A stretch of 64,000 nucleotides of DNA from Candolleomyces eurysporus (lineage: Eukaryota > Basidiomycota > Agaricomycetes > Agaricales > Psathyrellaceae), in contig JANBPK010000806.1 of assembly GCA_027579435.1 (NCBI GenBank), positions 186,001-250,000 on the forward strand. Reading direction: 5' to 3'. The notes under the pieces are model-generated. The model searched no databases. It was not told the origin of the DNA and saw nothing but the letters and a program-made list of their open reading frames with translations. Positions 33,113 through 43,700 of the stretch are shown here, piece after piece; within the stretch, counting starts at the first letter, position 1, and each line of letters begins with the position of its first letter. Made by a program: the position numbers and the translations under genes.

Positions 33113-36100
33113 ATGTCAGAAAGCGAGGTGTCCCAGCTTATTGAGATGGTATTATTGCCCTTGTTCTGGCTGGCTAATGTGGCGCTGACCGTCCATCTTT
33201 TGTTTCTAGGGCGCGACTCGCGCCCAGGCCAGGGCAGCTCTGAAGCAGTACAAAGATGTTATGCAGGCAGCTGAGCGCATCTTTGACGGTGCATTCGACA
33301 ACGTCGAAGATGACGACGGCGATGTCGAAATGTCTGCTCCAGCAGCGACGAAGAAGGCTGGCCCAAGCCGTACTTTTGTAAGGACGCGCTCTTGTCTTTC
33401 TTGTTCTTTGATTCACCTCAGCTGAACGTATCTGTGCAGAACGACTCGGACGACGAAGGGGACGAAGATGCAGAGGATGAAGATATGGATGAAGGAGACG
33501 ATGGTACATTTGTCTATTCTTCTTTCTGAACTGGAATTTGAAACCTCGTTCTCCTCACAGACGCTGAAGACTTTGTGGATTATGATTCCGATGCGTTCGA
33601 GGACACGATCGATAAGGCCAATGGCGTGCCCGATGTGGATCCTTATGCAGGTACGAACGCTATCATCACCGTGCTGCGCAGCCTATTGAACTATATATAG
33701 GAATTTTCTTTTCCAAGGAACGGCGGGAGGAGGTTATTGAGATCGAGGAAGAGCCTGAAACCTACACTCCCCCAGATACCGGTGACACGGTCAAGCTCTT
33801 GACCCAGGGCCAATGGATGAGGGGGTGTCCCGAGAAGGGAGAGCAGGGCTTCCTGTTCAGTCTCTATTCCCAGTTCACCGAAACGGAGTTCCCATGTCCC
33901 CACGAATGTGGGGCGAAGATTGAGCGACATAAGGGAGATTTTTTNCGCTCTCTATGTGAGTCAGATGCGTTCAATTGCTTCCCCGCTGACGCCTAACTGT
34001 CTATTTGGTTCTTAGCCTGAGTTGTCCACGTATATTAATCGGCTTCGACGCGTCGTCCGTGCGAGATGTCAGCGTTGCCATGCAGAAGTCTGTCTCGCCT
34101 GCCGGGAACCTATCTCGACAGAGAAATCCAATGCCACCAGCGATTCCTTGTTCCATTGCGCTGATCTGCAAGGGATCATTCTGGGTGTTGGCCTCACAAT
34201 GTTGGAGCAGACTTTCCTGACCCAGAGCGAAGACCAAGCAGCAGATTCCACGGATGATGGGTCCCGTACCCATAAGAAGCGGAAGACGGATAAGGAATCG
34301 AGCAAAGGCGACAGCGTGTTTGGTTTCGTGAAGAAGTCAAAGGGTGGAGGCGGAATTGGCTACGCAGGAGACCAGAAGGAAGATGTACGCTTTCGCCTAC
34401 CCCTGACCTCTTTCTCCTGCTCATATTTTTGCCCAGAATACCGGACAGCTCGAAGCTCTAGCGCTTCAGAAGGAGAAGGATGCGAAGCTTGGATCATTCC
34501 TATCTGCTCTGCGTGAATTCTTGCCAAATCTCCATCGAAAGGCTGGAGGACAAGCCAGCGATTACCTTGTTCACCCGACAGCCTTGGCGCATCTTCGACG
34601 TCGCTTCAATCATATCTGTAGCACTTTGTTGCGAAACGACTCCCTTGCCGATATGTCCGACCGTTCTGTACTCTACTTTGAACTACTGAATTGGTTAGAG
34701 GTAACAGATCGGTTTCCTCGATACCATTATCCCTTCACTATTAACGTGTTCTTCTCTCTTCCCAGACTATATCCAACCATGAGGCTCTCGCCAGCATGAT
34801 GGCTATGCCAATCATGGTGGTCGCTTCAGTGAAGGCAGTGAACACCGTCAAATCGTCAGGCAAAGGAGGTGCTATCCGAGAGCGAACTATCATTTACGAA
34901 GGTAGTTCGAGTCCTCGGGAACTGTTGGAAGGACTCGCTATCCAGGCTCGGGCAGCCATCAAGGGCCTGGAGTCCACCAAAGTGCAAGAGACCGTCTCGG
35001 AGGAATTGACAGAAGAACAGAAGAGAATGACGATAGATTCAAAGGGCAAGGAACCTGCCCAAGCGCCAGTACTCTCTGACGAGAATCAGAAACTACTCGA
35101 TTTCTGCCAACGGATCTTAGCCACCATTCACGCCATTGATAGGTCGCTACGTGAGGTCAAGGGAGATGCATTTGTGGATCGCCTTCACGCATCGTTGCCC
35201 AAGTTGACGACTTCGGCAGAGGACCTGGCGAAATATCGTATCGATACTTCGACCACTGATGAAATGACGCGAAAGATTTATATGGACTGGATAACTGGGG
35301 CGCGCTTCGAATACTGCGATCTAACTATACCATCGGAGGACGAAGACGGCCAACCGCCCCATTATAAATTCTACTTCGATGCTGAGGCCAGGATGTTGAT
35401 CAATTCAGATATTCCCAAGCGTTCGCTCGCCATTGCGAAAGAGGTGATTATAAGCGGTCGTTGTTTTTGTGAACAATTCGCTCATCGAATCTATTGTATA
35501 GCTCGCGATCCTCACCACTAATTTGCCTGTGGCTTGGGATTCGTCTATCCTTCTGAAAGTTGACGAAACCCGCGTTGATATCATCAAGGCCCTTATTATT
35601 GGTCCTGAAGGAACACCGTAAGCAACTGCCATCTTTTGCACCTGGAGTGTGTGTGCTGATTTCCTTTGTAGATATCAGAACGGATGGTGAGAGGGCACCC
35701 TTTCTGTCAGGAGGGATATGAGCTGACGACTAATTTTATTACAGCTTCCTGTTCGACATTTTCCTGGGGCCCAGCTATAACCAAGCCCCTCCGAGTGTTA
35801 AATACATGACAGTGAGTTGGCGTCGATCACCTGTTGTTGTATTTTCCCTTATACGCTTCGCCAGACAAACGGGGGAAAGTTCCGCTTCAATCCCAACTTA
35901 TATGCGGTAAGCATAGCTTCTCATGTCAAGTACCTCTGCTGACATCCGATAATCAGGATGGAAAGGTTTGCCTTTCACTTCTCGGGACATGGTCGGGTCC
36001 AGGATGGGTAGCTGGCCGGTCAACGCTTCTGCAAGTGAGGATCAGTCCTTTCTTCTCCTGGAATCTTCTCTGACTGTCCGTTAATTTAGGTGCTCATTTC

Positions 36101-36584
36101 AATACAATCGATGATTCTGTGTGAAGAACCGTATCTTAATGAACCGGGATGGGCGAACGACGGAGGAAGTGCTCAATCCAAAGCATGTGAGTGACAACAG
36201 TTCACGTTGGTTAAGTGCTCCCCTAATCTCTGTTCTCACAGATTCTGCCAACGTTCGAAGGATGGTGGTCAAAACAGCGGTACGTTGCCATGGTATATTT
36301 CTACATATAGTTTGCGCTCATCGTCCGTCGTTGTGGGGTAGATGCTCGGTAACTTGAAGAACCCACCCGAGCCGTTCGGCGACATCGTCCGGACCCATTT
36401 CCGTCTCAAGGCCAAGAGCATCTCCGCTCAGTTGGACGACTGGTTGGTAAAGGACGACGGGAGGCAGACCGCAGGAGACGGGGCGCACGGGGCAAAGGAG
36501 TCATCGTCGAATAACGGGTTCCAGAAAGACGTTAAGGAATTGAAAGAGCTGCTAGAGAAGCTCCAAACAGACGAAACTGTGTAA
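33113..36584 (+). CDS. UBA - Cys-rich - E2 protein with BIRC6-type UBC domain
   Basis: N-terminal UBA (SEVSQLIEMGATRAQARAALKQY, residues ~4-40) is followed by an acidic linker. A Cys/His-rich region comes next: CPHECGAKI, CQRC, CLACREPI and FHCADLQG, spaced like a RING or IBR zinc module. A helical middle precedes a C-terminal E2 fold assembled across many introns: [51 protein letters not shown] with the catalytic Cys, then LLQVLISIQSMILCEEPYLNEPG. That E2 resembles BIRC6 and UBE2O, which are E2/E3 hybrids. The last part is a charged coil ending KLQTDETV. The ambiguous base at 33945 shifts frame; without it the text reads KGDFFALY, then PELSTYINR. About sixteen introns; about 880 residues. 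Confidence 0.82.
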
Positions 36585-36849
36585 ATTATATTCACGAACA
36601 TCATAGCATGCACATCTCTTTTGCATGGGTTGTAATAAGATTCATTCGTTAAATTTGGAGCTCCGTGGATTCCGTGAAAGGTTCGCGAGCGACGGACGGT
36701 GAAGTTGTTGCTGGGGATGACAGCGTCACCAGACAGAAGCCTGAAGGTGACATGTGATTGCCGTTCCGTGCTTGAAGGGCCCGATCCCGAGCTTAAATGT
36801 AACGTTCCCGGACCACGATTTCCTCCACTTTTTCGCTGCTGCCTACGAC

Positions 36850-38205
36850 ATGAGTGACTCCTCGATCCATGCTCTTGCTGGCGCCGCCGGGGGCATCGTA
36901 GCTATGACTGCTACATAGTGAGCTACAATCCATTGACACCGTTCGACCGAATCACTAACCATGAATGTGGGGGTGCAGCCCGCTCATTTTCTTGTCAACG
37001 CGTGCGGCTGTTGAAACCAAGAGCGAGCCCAAAGTGAGTCCTATAGTCGGGGGAAGTGACCATATACTGAGGAATCTGTCAAGTCCGTGTATCAGGCCGT
37101 TTTGGACATTATCAAGCGAGAGGGTCTTGTGGGACTCTACAGTGGTCTGGACTCTAGTCTGCTCGGTATCGCTGTCACCAATGGGTGAGTACACCATGTG
37201 GAACTGGTGAAAGACTAACACCCACTGTTCTATTTAGTGTATATTATTACTTCTATGAACGTACCCGGGAGGCACTCCTTCGTTCGAAGAGCTCCAAGGC
37301 CCTTACTACCCTGGAGTCTATGTTGACCGGTCTCATTGCCGGTCAGTCTGAATGATTCATGGATGCAGGGGACATTTCCTCAAGGTGACTCAATGAATGT
37401 AGGATCGGCGACTACCATTATCAGCAATCCCATCTGGGTCGTTCAAACCTCTCAAGCTGTCCGCACGCTGTCTTCGGACTCGTCGGTGCAGGTCAAGAAG
37501 CTGGGCTTCTTCGAGAGTGCGAAGAACATCATTGCCAAGGATGGTGTTGGGTATGTTATGCTCAACATGTGCTTTCGAGTTGCAATGCTCATACAGCCTG
37601 TATAGTGCATTCTGGCGTGGTATTGGGCCTGCCCTTGTGCTCGTCATTAACCCCATCATCCAGTACACCGTCTTTGAGCAGTTGAAGAACTTCCTCATTG
37701 CACGAAGAACTGCTCGTCTCCGTGCTAGTGGAGCCAAGGCTACCAACGTTGTCTTGTCTGACTGGGACTTTTTCCTTCTTGGAGCCTTGTCCAAGCTTGG
37801 TATGTCCTCTCGACGTGTCGCCATCTCACTCGTGTTTTGACCCTGCGATCTAGCGGCTACGAGCTTCACTTACCCATACATGTTTGTGTTTCTTTCGGAG
37901 AGACATTTACGGGATTTCTAACAACCAATCTAGTGTCGTGAAGAGCCGATTCCAGGCAGGCAATACAAAGTACAAGTCGTCATTGGAAGCCCTGCTTACT
38001 ATCATCAAGGAGGAAGGTGTCGAGGGCCTCTACAAGGGCATTGGCAGCAAGATTGTGCAGAGTGTCCTGACAGCTGCCATCCTCTTTGCCGGGCAGAGAA
38101 GGATTTTCGAGGTCACCAAGTCGGTATGTGGTGTCTTTCTGTCAAGATTCCTCTTTTACTGAGTTGTTTTATCAGGCTGTTGCTCCTCTCCTTGCTGCAA
38201 AATAA
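36850..38205 (+). CDS. ANT1: Peroxisomal adenine nucleotide transporter (Ant1/PMP34 type)
   Basis: A mitochondrial-carrier-family protein that exchanges ATP and AMP across the peroxisomal membrane for fatty acid activation. Start MSDSSIHALAGAAGGIVAM at 36850. The three carrier repeats are visible: TYPLIFLSTRAAVETK with IIKREGLVGLYSGLD; SNPIWVVQTSQAVR with GVGAFWRGIGPALVLVINPIIQY; TYPYIVVKSRFQAG with EGVEGLYKGIGSKIVQSVLTAAILF. The SNPIWV form of repeat 2 is typical of the peroxisomal class. It ends APLLAAK at the stop 38203-38205. About seven introns, including one between TYPYI and VVKSR. About 315 residues, normal for the family. Confidence 0.88.
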
Positions 38206-38683
38206 GTTGACATTGTAAAGTAGCTTACACCAATGTATATAACTAATACGATTTCTATGTAGCACCTAATGATTACTCCCGCGCTAATAAGCGCTTGAAT
38301 GGTTTGTTCGAGTACGTCCTGCGGATCACTGAGGATGTAAGAGTGTCCTTCCTACCCTGCGACCTGCCTGGGACTCTGATTCATGAATTCATAACCGCAC
38401 TGGGACTAGTGCATACCCTGAACGCATGTTCAGAAACGTGTTCAACCAATCATGATTTTTCCACTGGCATCACAAGTTTTTCGGTGGCGCACAGACCAAA
38501 GGTGCGTGGGAAAATGGGGAAGTTATAATTTATGGCGTGTTCGCCTCGCCTTTGTCTCGTTCTGCCATCGCAGTTTCCTCAAAACCTCTATTCTTCTGTG
38601 AGTTCCTTCACTACGCGTCCCCCCCCGTTTCCTCTGCTCATCGTCGTCCCCTCGTCCCCAACAGCTTCTAATCCTCCTCCAGT
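38206..38683. promoter_or_regulatory. Alpha-tubulin upstream region with possible 5' UTR intron
   Basis: 478 bases between the carrier stop and the tubulin start. The last 150 bases are strongly pyrimidine-rich. A GTGAGT donor at 38598 and a CAACAG acceptor ending at 38664 would define a 67-base leader intron, leaving about 19 bases before the ATG. Leader introns are common in highly expressed fungal genes; here it is inferred from splice consensus only. Confidence 0.4.
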
Positions 38684-40422
38684 ATGCGTGAAGTCATCTC
38701 TGTACACGTCGGTCAGGCTGGTGTCCAGATCGGCAATGCTTGCTGTGAGTTGGCCTTTCATGCCTGTCGCAGTGTGCGGTAGCCCGTCGCCGTCGCGAGT
38801 TTTTCTGCGAAAACGCGTCGATATGCGCGAGGTGAACCCATGCTACGCAGGCAAAACGTGGGGTGATGCTTGATCTGATCATCTGCATAGGGGAGCTTTA
38901 CACTGTTGAACACGGCCTCAGCGTGAGTGCAGCAACTACTTTCCGCCTACGCTTACTCACAGTGAGCCTCTAGCCCGACGGCCGCCTTTTGGATGGATCG
39001 CCATCTGCCAACGACGGTGGCTTCAGCACTTTCTTCTCGGAGACTTCATCTGGCAAACACGTGCCGCGCTCGCTGTACATTGATCTCGAGCCAAACGTGA
39101 TCGATGAAGTCAGGAATGGCCCCTACAGGAGTCTTTTCCACCCTGAGACGCTTGTGACTGGCAAGGAGGATGCTGCTAGCAACTGTGAGTCCACTGTGCC
39201 CACCACTGACGTGTCACTAAAAGCGTCGCACAGATGCCCGTGGCCACTACACGATCGGCAAGGAGCAGATCGACACCGTCATGGACAAGGTTCGCAGGCT
39301 CGCAGACAACTGCTCTGGTCTCCAGGGCTTCTTCGTTTTCCACTCTTTCGGTGGTGGAACTGGTTCCGGTTTCGGTGCTCTCATCCTTGAGCGCCTCTCG
39401 ACCGACTACGGCAAGAAGTCCAAGCTTGAGTTCAGCGTGTACCCCGCGCCCACTCTGGCCAACTCTGTTGTCGAGCCCTACAACTCCGTTCTGACCACCC
39501 ACACCACCTTGGAACACTCGGACTGCTCCTTCATGGTGCGTTTTANNTTTTTTTTATCTTCCTGCTCTGTCTGACTCTGGTTTAGGTTGACAACGAAGCC
39601 ATTTACGACATCTGCAAGAAGAACCTCAACATCTCCTCGCCCAGTCTTACGAACTTGAACAGGTTGATCGCCCAAGTGGTTTCATCGATCACTGCCTCTC
39701 TGCGATTCGATGGTTCTTTGAACGTCGATCTCAACGAGTTCCAGACCAACTTGGTTCCGTTAGTACCATCTTTTATATCAAAATATAGCTGAAAACTGAC
39801 GACCCTCTAGTTTCCCTCGTATTCACTTCCCTCTTGCCACCTTCGCTCCCATCATCTCCGCCGAGAAGGCCCACCATGAGCAAAACTCTGTTGCTGACAT
39901 GACCTTCTCTTGCTTCGAGCCTGGCAACCAGATGGTGAAGTGCGATCCTCGTGAGGGCAAATACAGTGCGTCTTGATTCTCTCGTATTTTTTATCTTCTT
40001 CTCACGTCGTTACAGTGGCTTGCGCTCTCCTCTACCGTGGTGATGTCGTCCCCAAGGATGTCAACGCTGCTGTTGCCATTATCAAGACCAAGAGGACCAT
40101 TCAATTCGTCGACTGGTGCCCCACTGGCTTCAAGCTCGGCATCTGCAATGAGCCTCCTGCTCATGTCCCCGGCGGTGACCTCGCCAAGGTGTCTCGCAGC
40201 ATGTGCATGCTTTCCAACACCACTGCCATCTCGAGCGCCTGGAGCCGTCTCGACCACAAGTTCGATCTCCTCTACTCCAAGCGTGCCTTCGTCCACTGGT
40301 ACGTCGGTGAGGGTATGGAGGAAGGTGAATTCTCGGAGGCCCGTGAAGATCTCGCTGCTCTCGAGAAGGATTATGAGGAAGTTGGCATCGACTCCGCTGA
40401 TGTTGAGGAGGCTGAGTACTAA
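38684..40422 (+). CDS. TUB1: Tubulin alpha chain
   Basis: Structural subunit of microtubules. Start [27 protein letters not shown]-binding GGGTGSGFG, conserved [18 protein letters not shown] and a C-terminus ending DVEEAEY with the terminal Tyr. The H1-S2 loop reads [16 protein letters not shown], so position 40, lysine in most alpha-tubulins and the classic acetylation site, is serine here. Six introns, four of them in the first half. Two ambiguous bases at 39546-39547 are inside the fourth intron and do not affect the protein. About 450 residues, full length. Confidence 0.98.
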
Positions 40423-40650
40423 ATACCCACTTTCGTCACTTGACCCCTTCAGTCGGTTTTCATGATGTTACGTTTTACCCGTTACGTTTCCTTCCAAATC
40501 GCTGGAATTTCATGACCTTTTTTGTGGAACACATTCGATAATCATTTTAATGCACTTTCAATGGATTTTCATTTCCAAGGACCAACTCAGCGAAAACATA
40601 CAGAAGTATGGTGACTCTATATCCTACTGTCGCGTAGTCCAAGTCAAAGC

Positions 40651-43420
40651 TTACGAAGACTTTCCAGAATCCTCCTTGAGGCTGACGATACGGTTAAGCA
40701 CGATGTAATCCCCTTGTTTGCGTTCGGCCTTCTCGCCTTCAGGTTCGTTCAATGCGGCGAGGCGAGCGTCTTTATCCAAAGCGAAATAGGCAACCCGAAG
40801 ACCTTGGAACCGAACACATTCGTTCCCGATCAGCTGCTCCGCTGTTGCATGAGGAGTGTCATCCTCTGCACTTGCTTGAACGTTCTCCTTTGTTGCCTTC
40901 TCCGTCCTGGCCTTAGCTTCTTTACGTGCATCTTCCAGCAAGCGTTTTGACAATGGCAATAATCCAACCTCAACAAGCGCGGTTTTAACAACCTCGAGGC
41001 TGTCCGGGTTGATATCCTTCCTAAAATCACTGGGAGGCTTGTCGCTCTTGAAGAGGCGGTGGAAGATTCGTGTTTCGTCGATCCTGACCGGGCTGCCTGA
41101 AGACGCGTGTTCTGCTACCCATTGAATGAATGCCTTGGGTTTCTTCGGTGCACCCTCGTTCTCCGCTTTGCAAATGAGCTCGGTGACTTGGCCCGTGACA
41201 GGGTCGACCTTGTGCGCTGTGCATGTGATGGGGAAGGGTGCCTGGAACAAGCCGACGGTCTTGCCTGGTGCGAGGCGGAAGTAATCTGGAGAGTCTTCCA
41301 GGCGGAAGTCGTCGGCCTCGATGTAGATTGTTCGGGTAAAGGGGATAGAGGTGGTACCCAATTCGGGGACTTTGGGGTGCAGGGGTTTCTCGATGAAGGT
41401 GACATAGTCCTCTGGGAGATTCTCAATTGTCACTTTGATGGGCTTCATAACCATGAGAAGGCGAGGGGCGGTGTTCTCGAGATATTGACGGAGGGTTTGT
41501 TCGAATCGTGAAATCTCGATGTTAGAAGGAGCTGTGGATACGCCGAGAGTGCTAACGAAGGAGATGATAGCACCTGGAGGCACTCCTCGTCTTCGAAGTG
41601 CGATCAGTGTGTATAGTCGAGGGTCGTCCCATCCGCTGACATAGTTTTCATCCACGAGCGCGAGGATCTTTCGTTTCGACATGATTGTCCCTTCCAAGTT
41701 CAAGCGACCATATTCAGATTGCCTGGGCTTGTAGACCTCGACAGCATCGCAAAGCCAGTCGTAGGACTGGCGGGAGGCAATGAATTCTACGGTGCAGAGG
41801 GAGTGTCTGGGAGAATCTCAGCGCCGCAACCTTTGTGTATGGAAATTACTTACGAGATATTCTCCATGCTATCAACCAAGCAATGGGTGAAATCGTACGT
41901 GGGGTATATCTTCCATTTGTCTCCCGTCCGATGGTGGGGAGCGTCCAAAACCCGGTATGCGGTCAGATCCCACATTTGAGGGTTTCCGTCCGTCAAGTCT
42001 TGCTTCATGCGCAAAAATGCCTCCTTTGGTTTATATTTCCCGTTCTTCATATTCTCAAATTCAGCAAGAGATTCTGCGATGGGCCGATCTCGGTGTATGC
42101 AAGGTCTAGGTTGGCCCTTCTTTTCACCTCGGTCGACCTTAATCTCCTCCTCTGAAAGTGTCAAATAAGCACCAGCTTATAAACTCGCAAGATCTTCACT
42201 CACGAGTGCAGTGGCAGATATATGCTTTGTCTCGTTTGATGAGTTCCACCGCAAGGTCGTACAGTTCTTGGAAATAGTCACTGGAGTATGTGATCTTCCA
42301 GGGTTCATATCCAAGCCATCGAACCATCTCCAGGATACTCTCGAAATATCGGGCCTCCTCCTTCTCCGGGTTCGTGTCATCGTATCTGAGGTAGCACTTT
42401 CCGTTGTGGTGGGCAGCGTAACCAAAGTTGACAAAGATCGCCTTCGAGTGGCCAATATGGAGGTAACCGTTTGGCTCAGGAGGGAAACGAGTCCAGACGT
42501 CCCCTCCAGTAGCAGCGAGGTGAGCTTCTCGCAGATGGGGATGAATTTGAGGGTTTCCACCGGGCTTGTGCAGGGCGCCCAAGAAGCCTTCTTCGAAAAC
42601 TGTCTTCCTGCTCATGCTAGCAGCGGAGCCCTCTGCTTTGTCTTTGGATGGCTTGCTATCTTTCTTGGGTTCCTGTTTTACTCCAACCATCAGCGCCTTA
42701 TATACCGTCTCAACACCGACCAGAACGCACCTTCGATTTGGGTGGAGCTGCTTGCTTGGAGCCAAATTTCTCCAAAAAGACGCTCTCAACGGCATTCTTG
42801 ATCTCTACAGGACTGGCCCATCGAACTTCCGAGATGGATTTCACAGCAGTGATAGTTGCCCCGAGATTGGCCCAGCCAGATACTGCGTTTGAGGTGAGAT
42901 ACGACTTGACGTGCTCGACGATCTGAGCGGGTTCGATGCTAAATCCTAAAAAAAGATACCAAGATCAAACTCAATGAACGGCGATGGCGAAAATAGGCGC
43001 CTACCAACGCCGCATTCCTTGTCGAATTCAGCCTCGTCGAAGGGGATGTTGTGAGTCTCCGCATACTTCACGGCAGCTGGATATCGTCTATGAGCTATTT
43101 GTGCGTGAAAGACGGCACCGATAAGCCTCACCAGAAACCTGATCCACGGTCTTCAAACTTCCATCCAAGATTTTCGCTACCACGAAATCGCGCTCTTGTG
43201 CACCAACATTTCCAGCCTTTGACAAGGAGCTCGAGAGTGAGACGACGAGATTTGCTTTCTTCTCTTCCACTCCCGCAGCGACGGTGGCGTTGCTTTCGAT
43301 GAGCTCCTTCAGAATAGCAGCACTCTTCGCCGATTTGGCAGCTTCAGCAGCTTTCGAGTCGGTAAGCCCGATGCTCTTGAACAGAGCGGTAAACTCTGCT
43401 GGGTTATGTTTGTTGGACAT
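40651..43420 (-). CDS. GLN4: Glutaminyl-tRNA synthetase, cytosolic
   Basis: Charges tRNA-Gln with glutamine. Start [19 protein letters not shown] at 43420, with the eukaryote-specific N-terminal domain ([43 protein letters not shown]) and a Lys-rich linker. The class I catalytic core has [19 protein letters not shown] (HIGH motif), [34 protein letters not shown] and [10 protein letters not shown] (KMSKS equivalent). The C-terminal beta-barrel anticodon domain ends [10 protein letters not shown]. About seven introns. About 830 residues, usual for fungal GlnRS. The 3' end faces TUB1 with 228 bases between stops. Confidence 0.96.
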
Positions 43421-43700
43421 CTAGACACTTCCAAATGTCGGTCAGACGGTATGGAGTATGAGAGACTAGGTGGAGGTATATGTTGAAGAGGGTTGGCTAG
43501 GACTCGAGTCACTAAAATCGATTTGACCGTTTCGAGGCTAGTAACGGAAGATAAGATAAATCTCCGATCCATTTCAAGCGAAGACAGGGGTCTTTGGCCA
43601 TATTGGTACATACACACACAACACAGTTACTGTACATTGAAAGGGACACAGGGACGAGATAAGGGGATTCATTGGACCTGCCATACTGATTATTTGCTGA

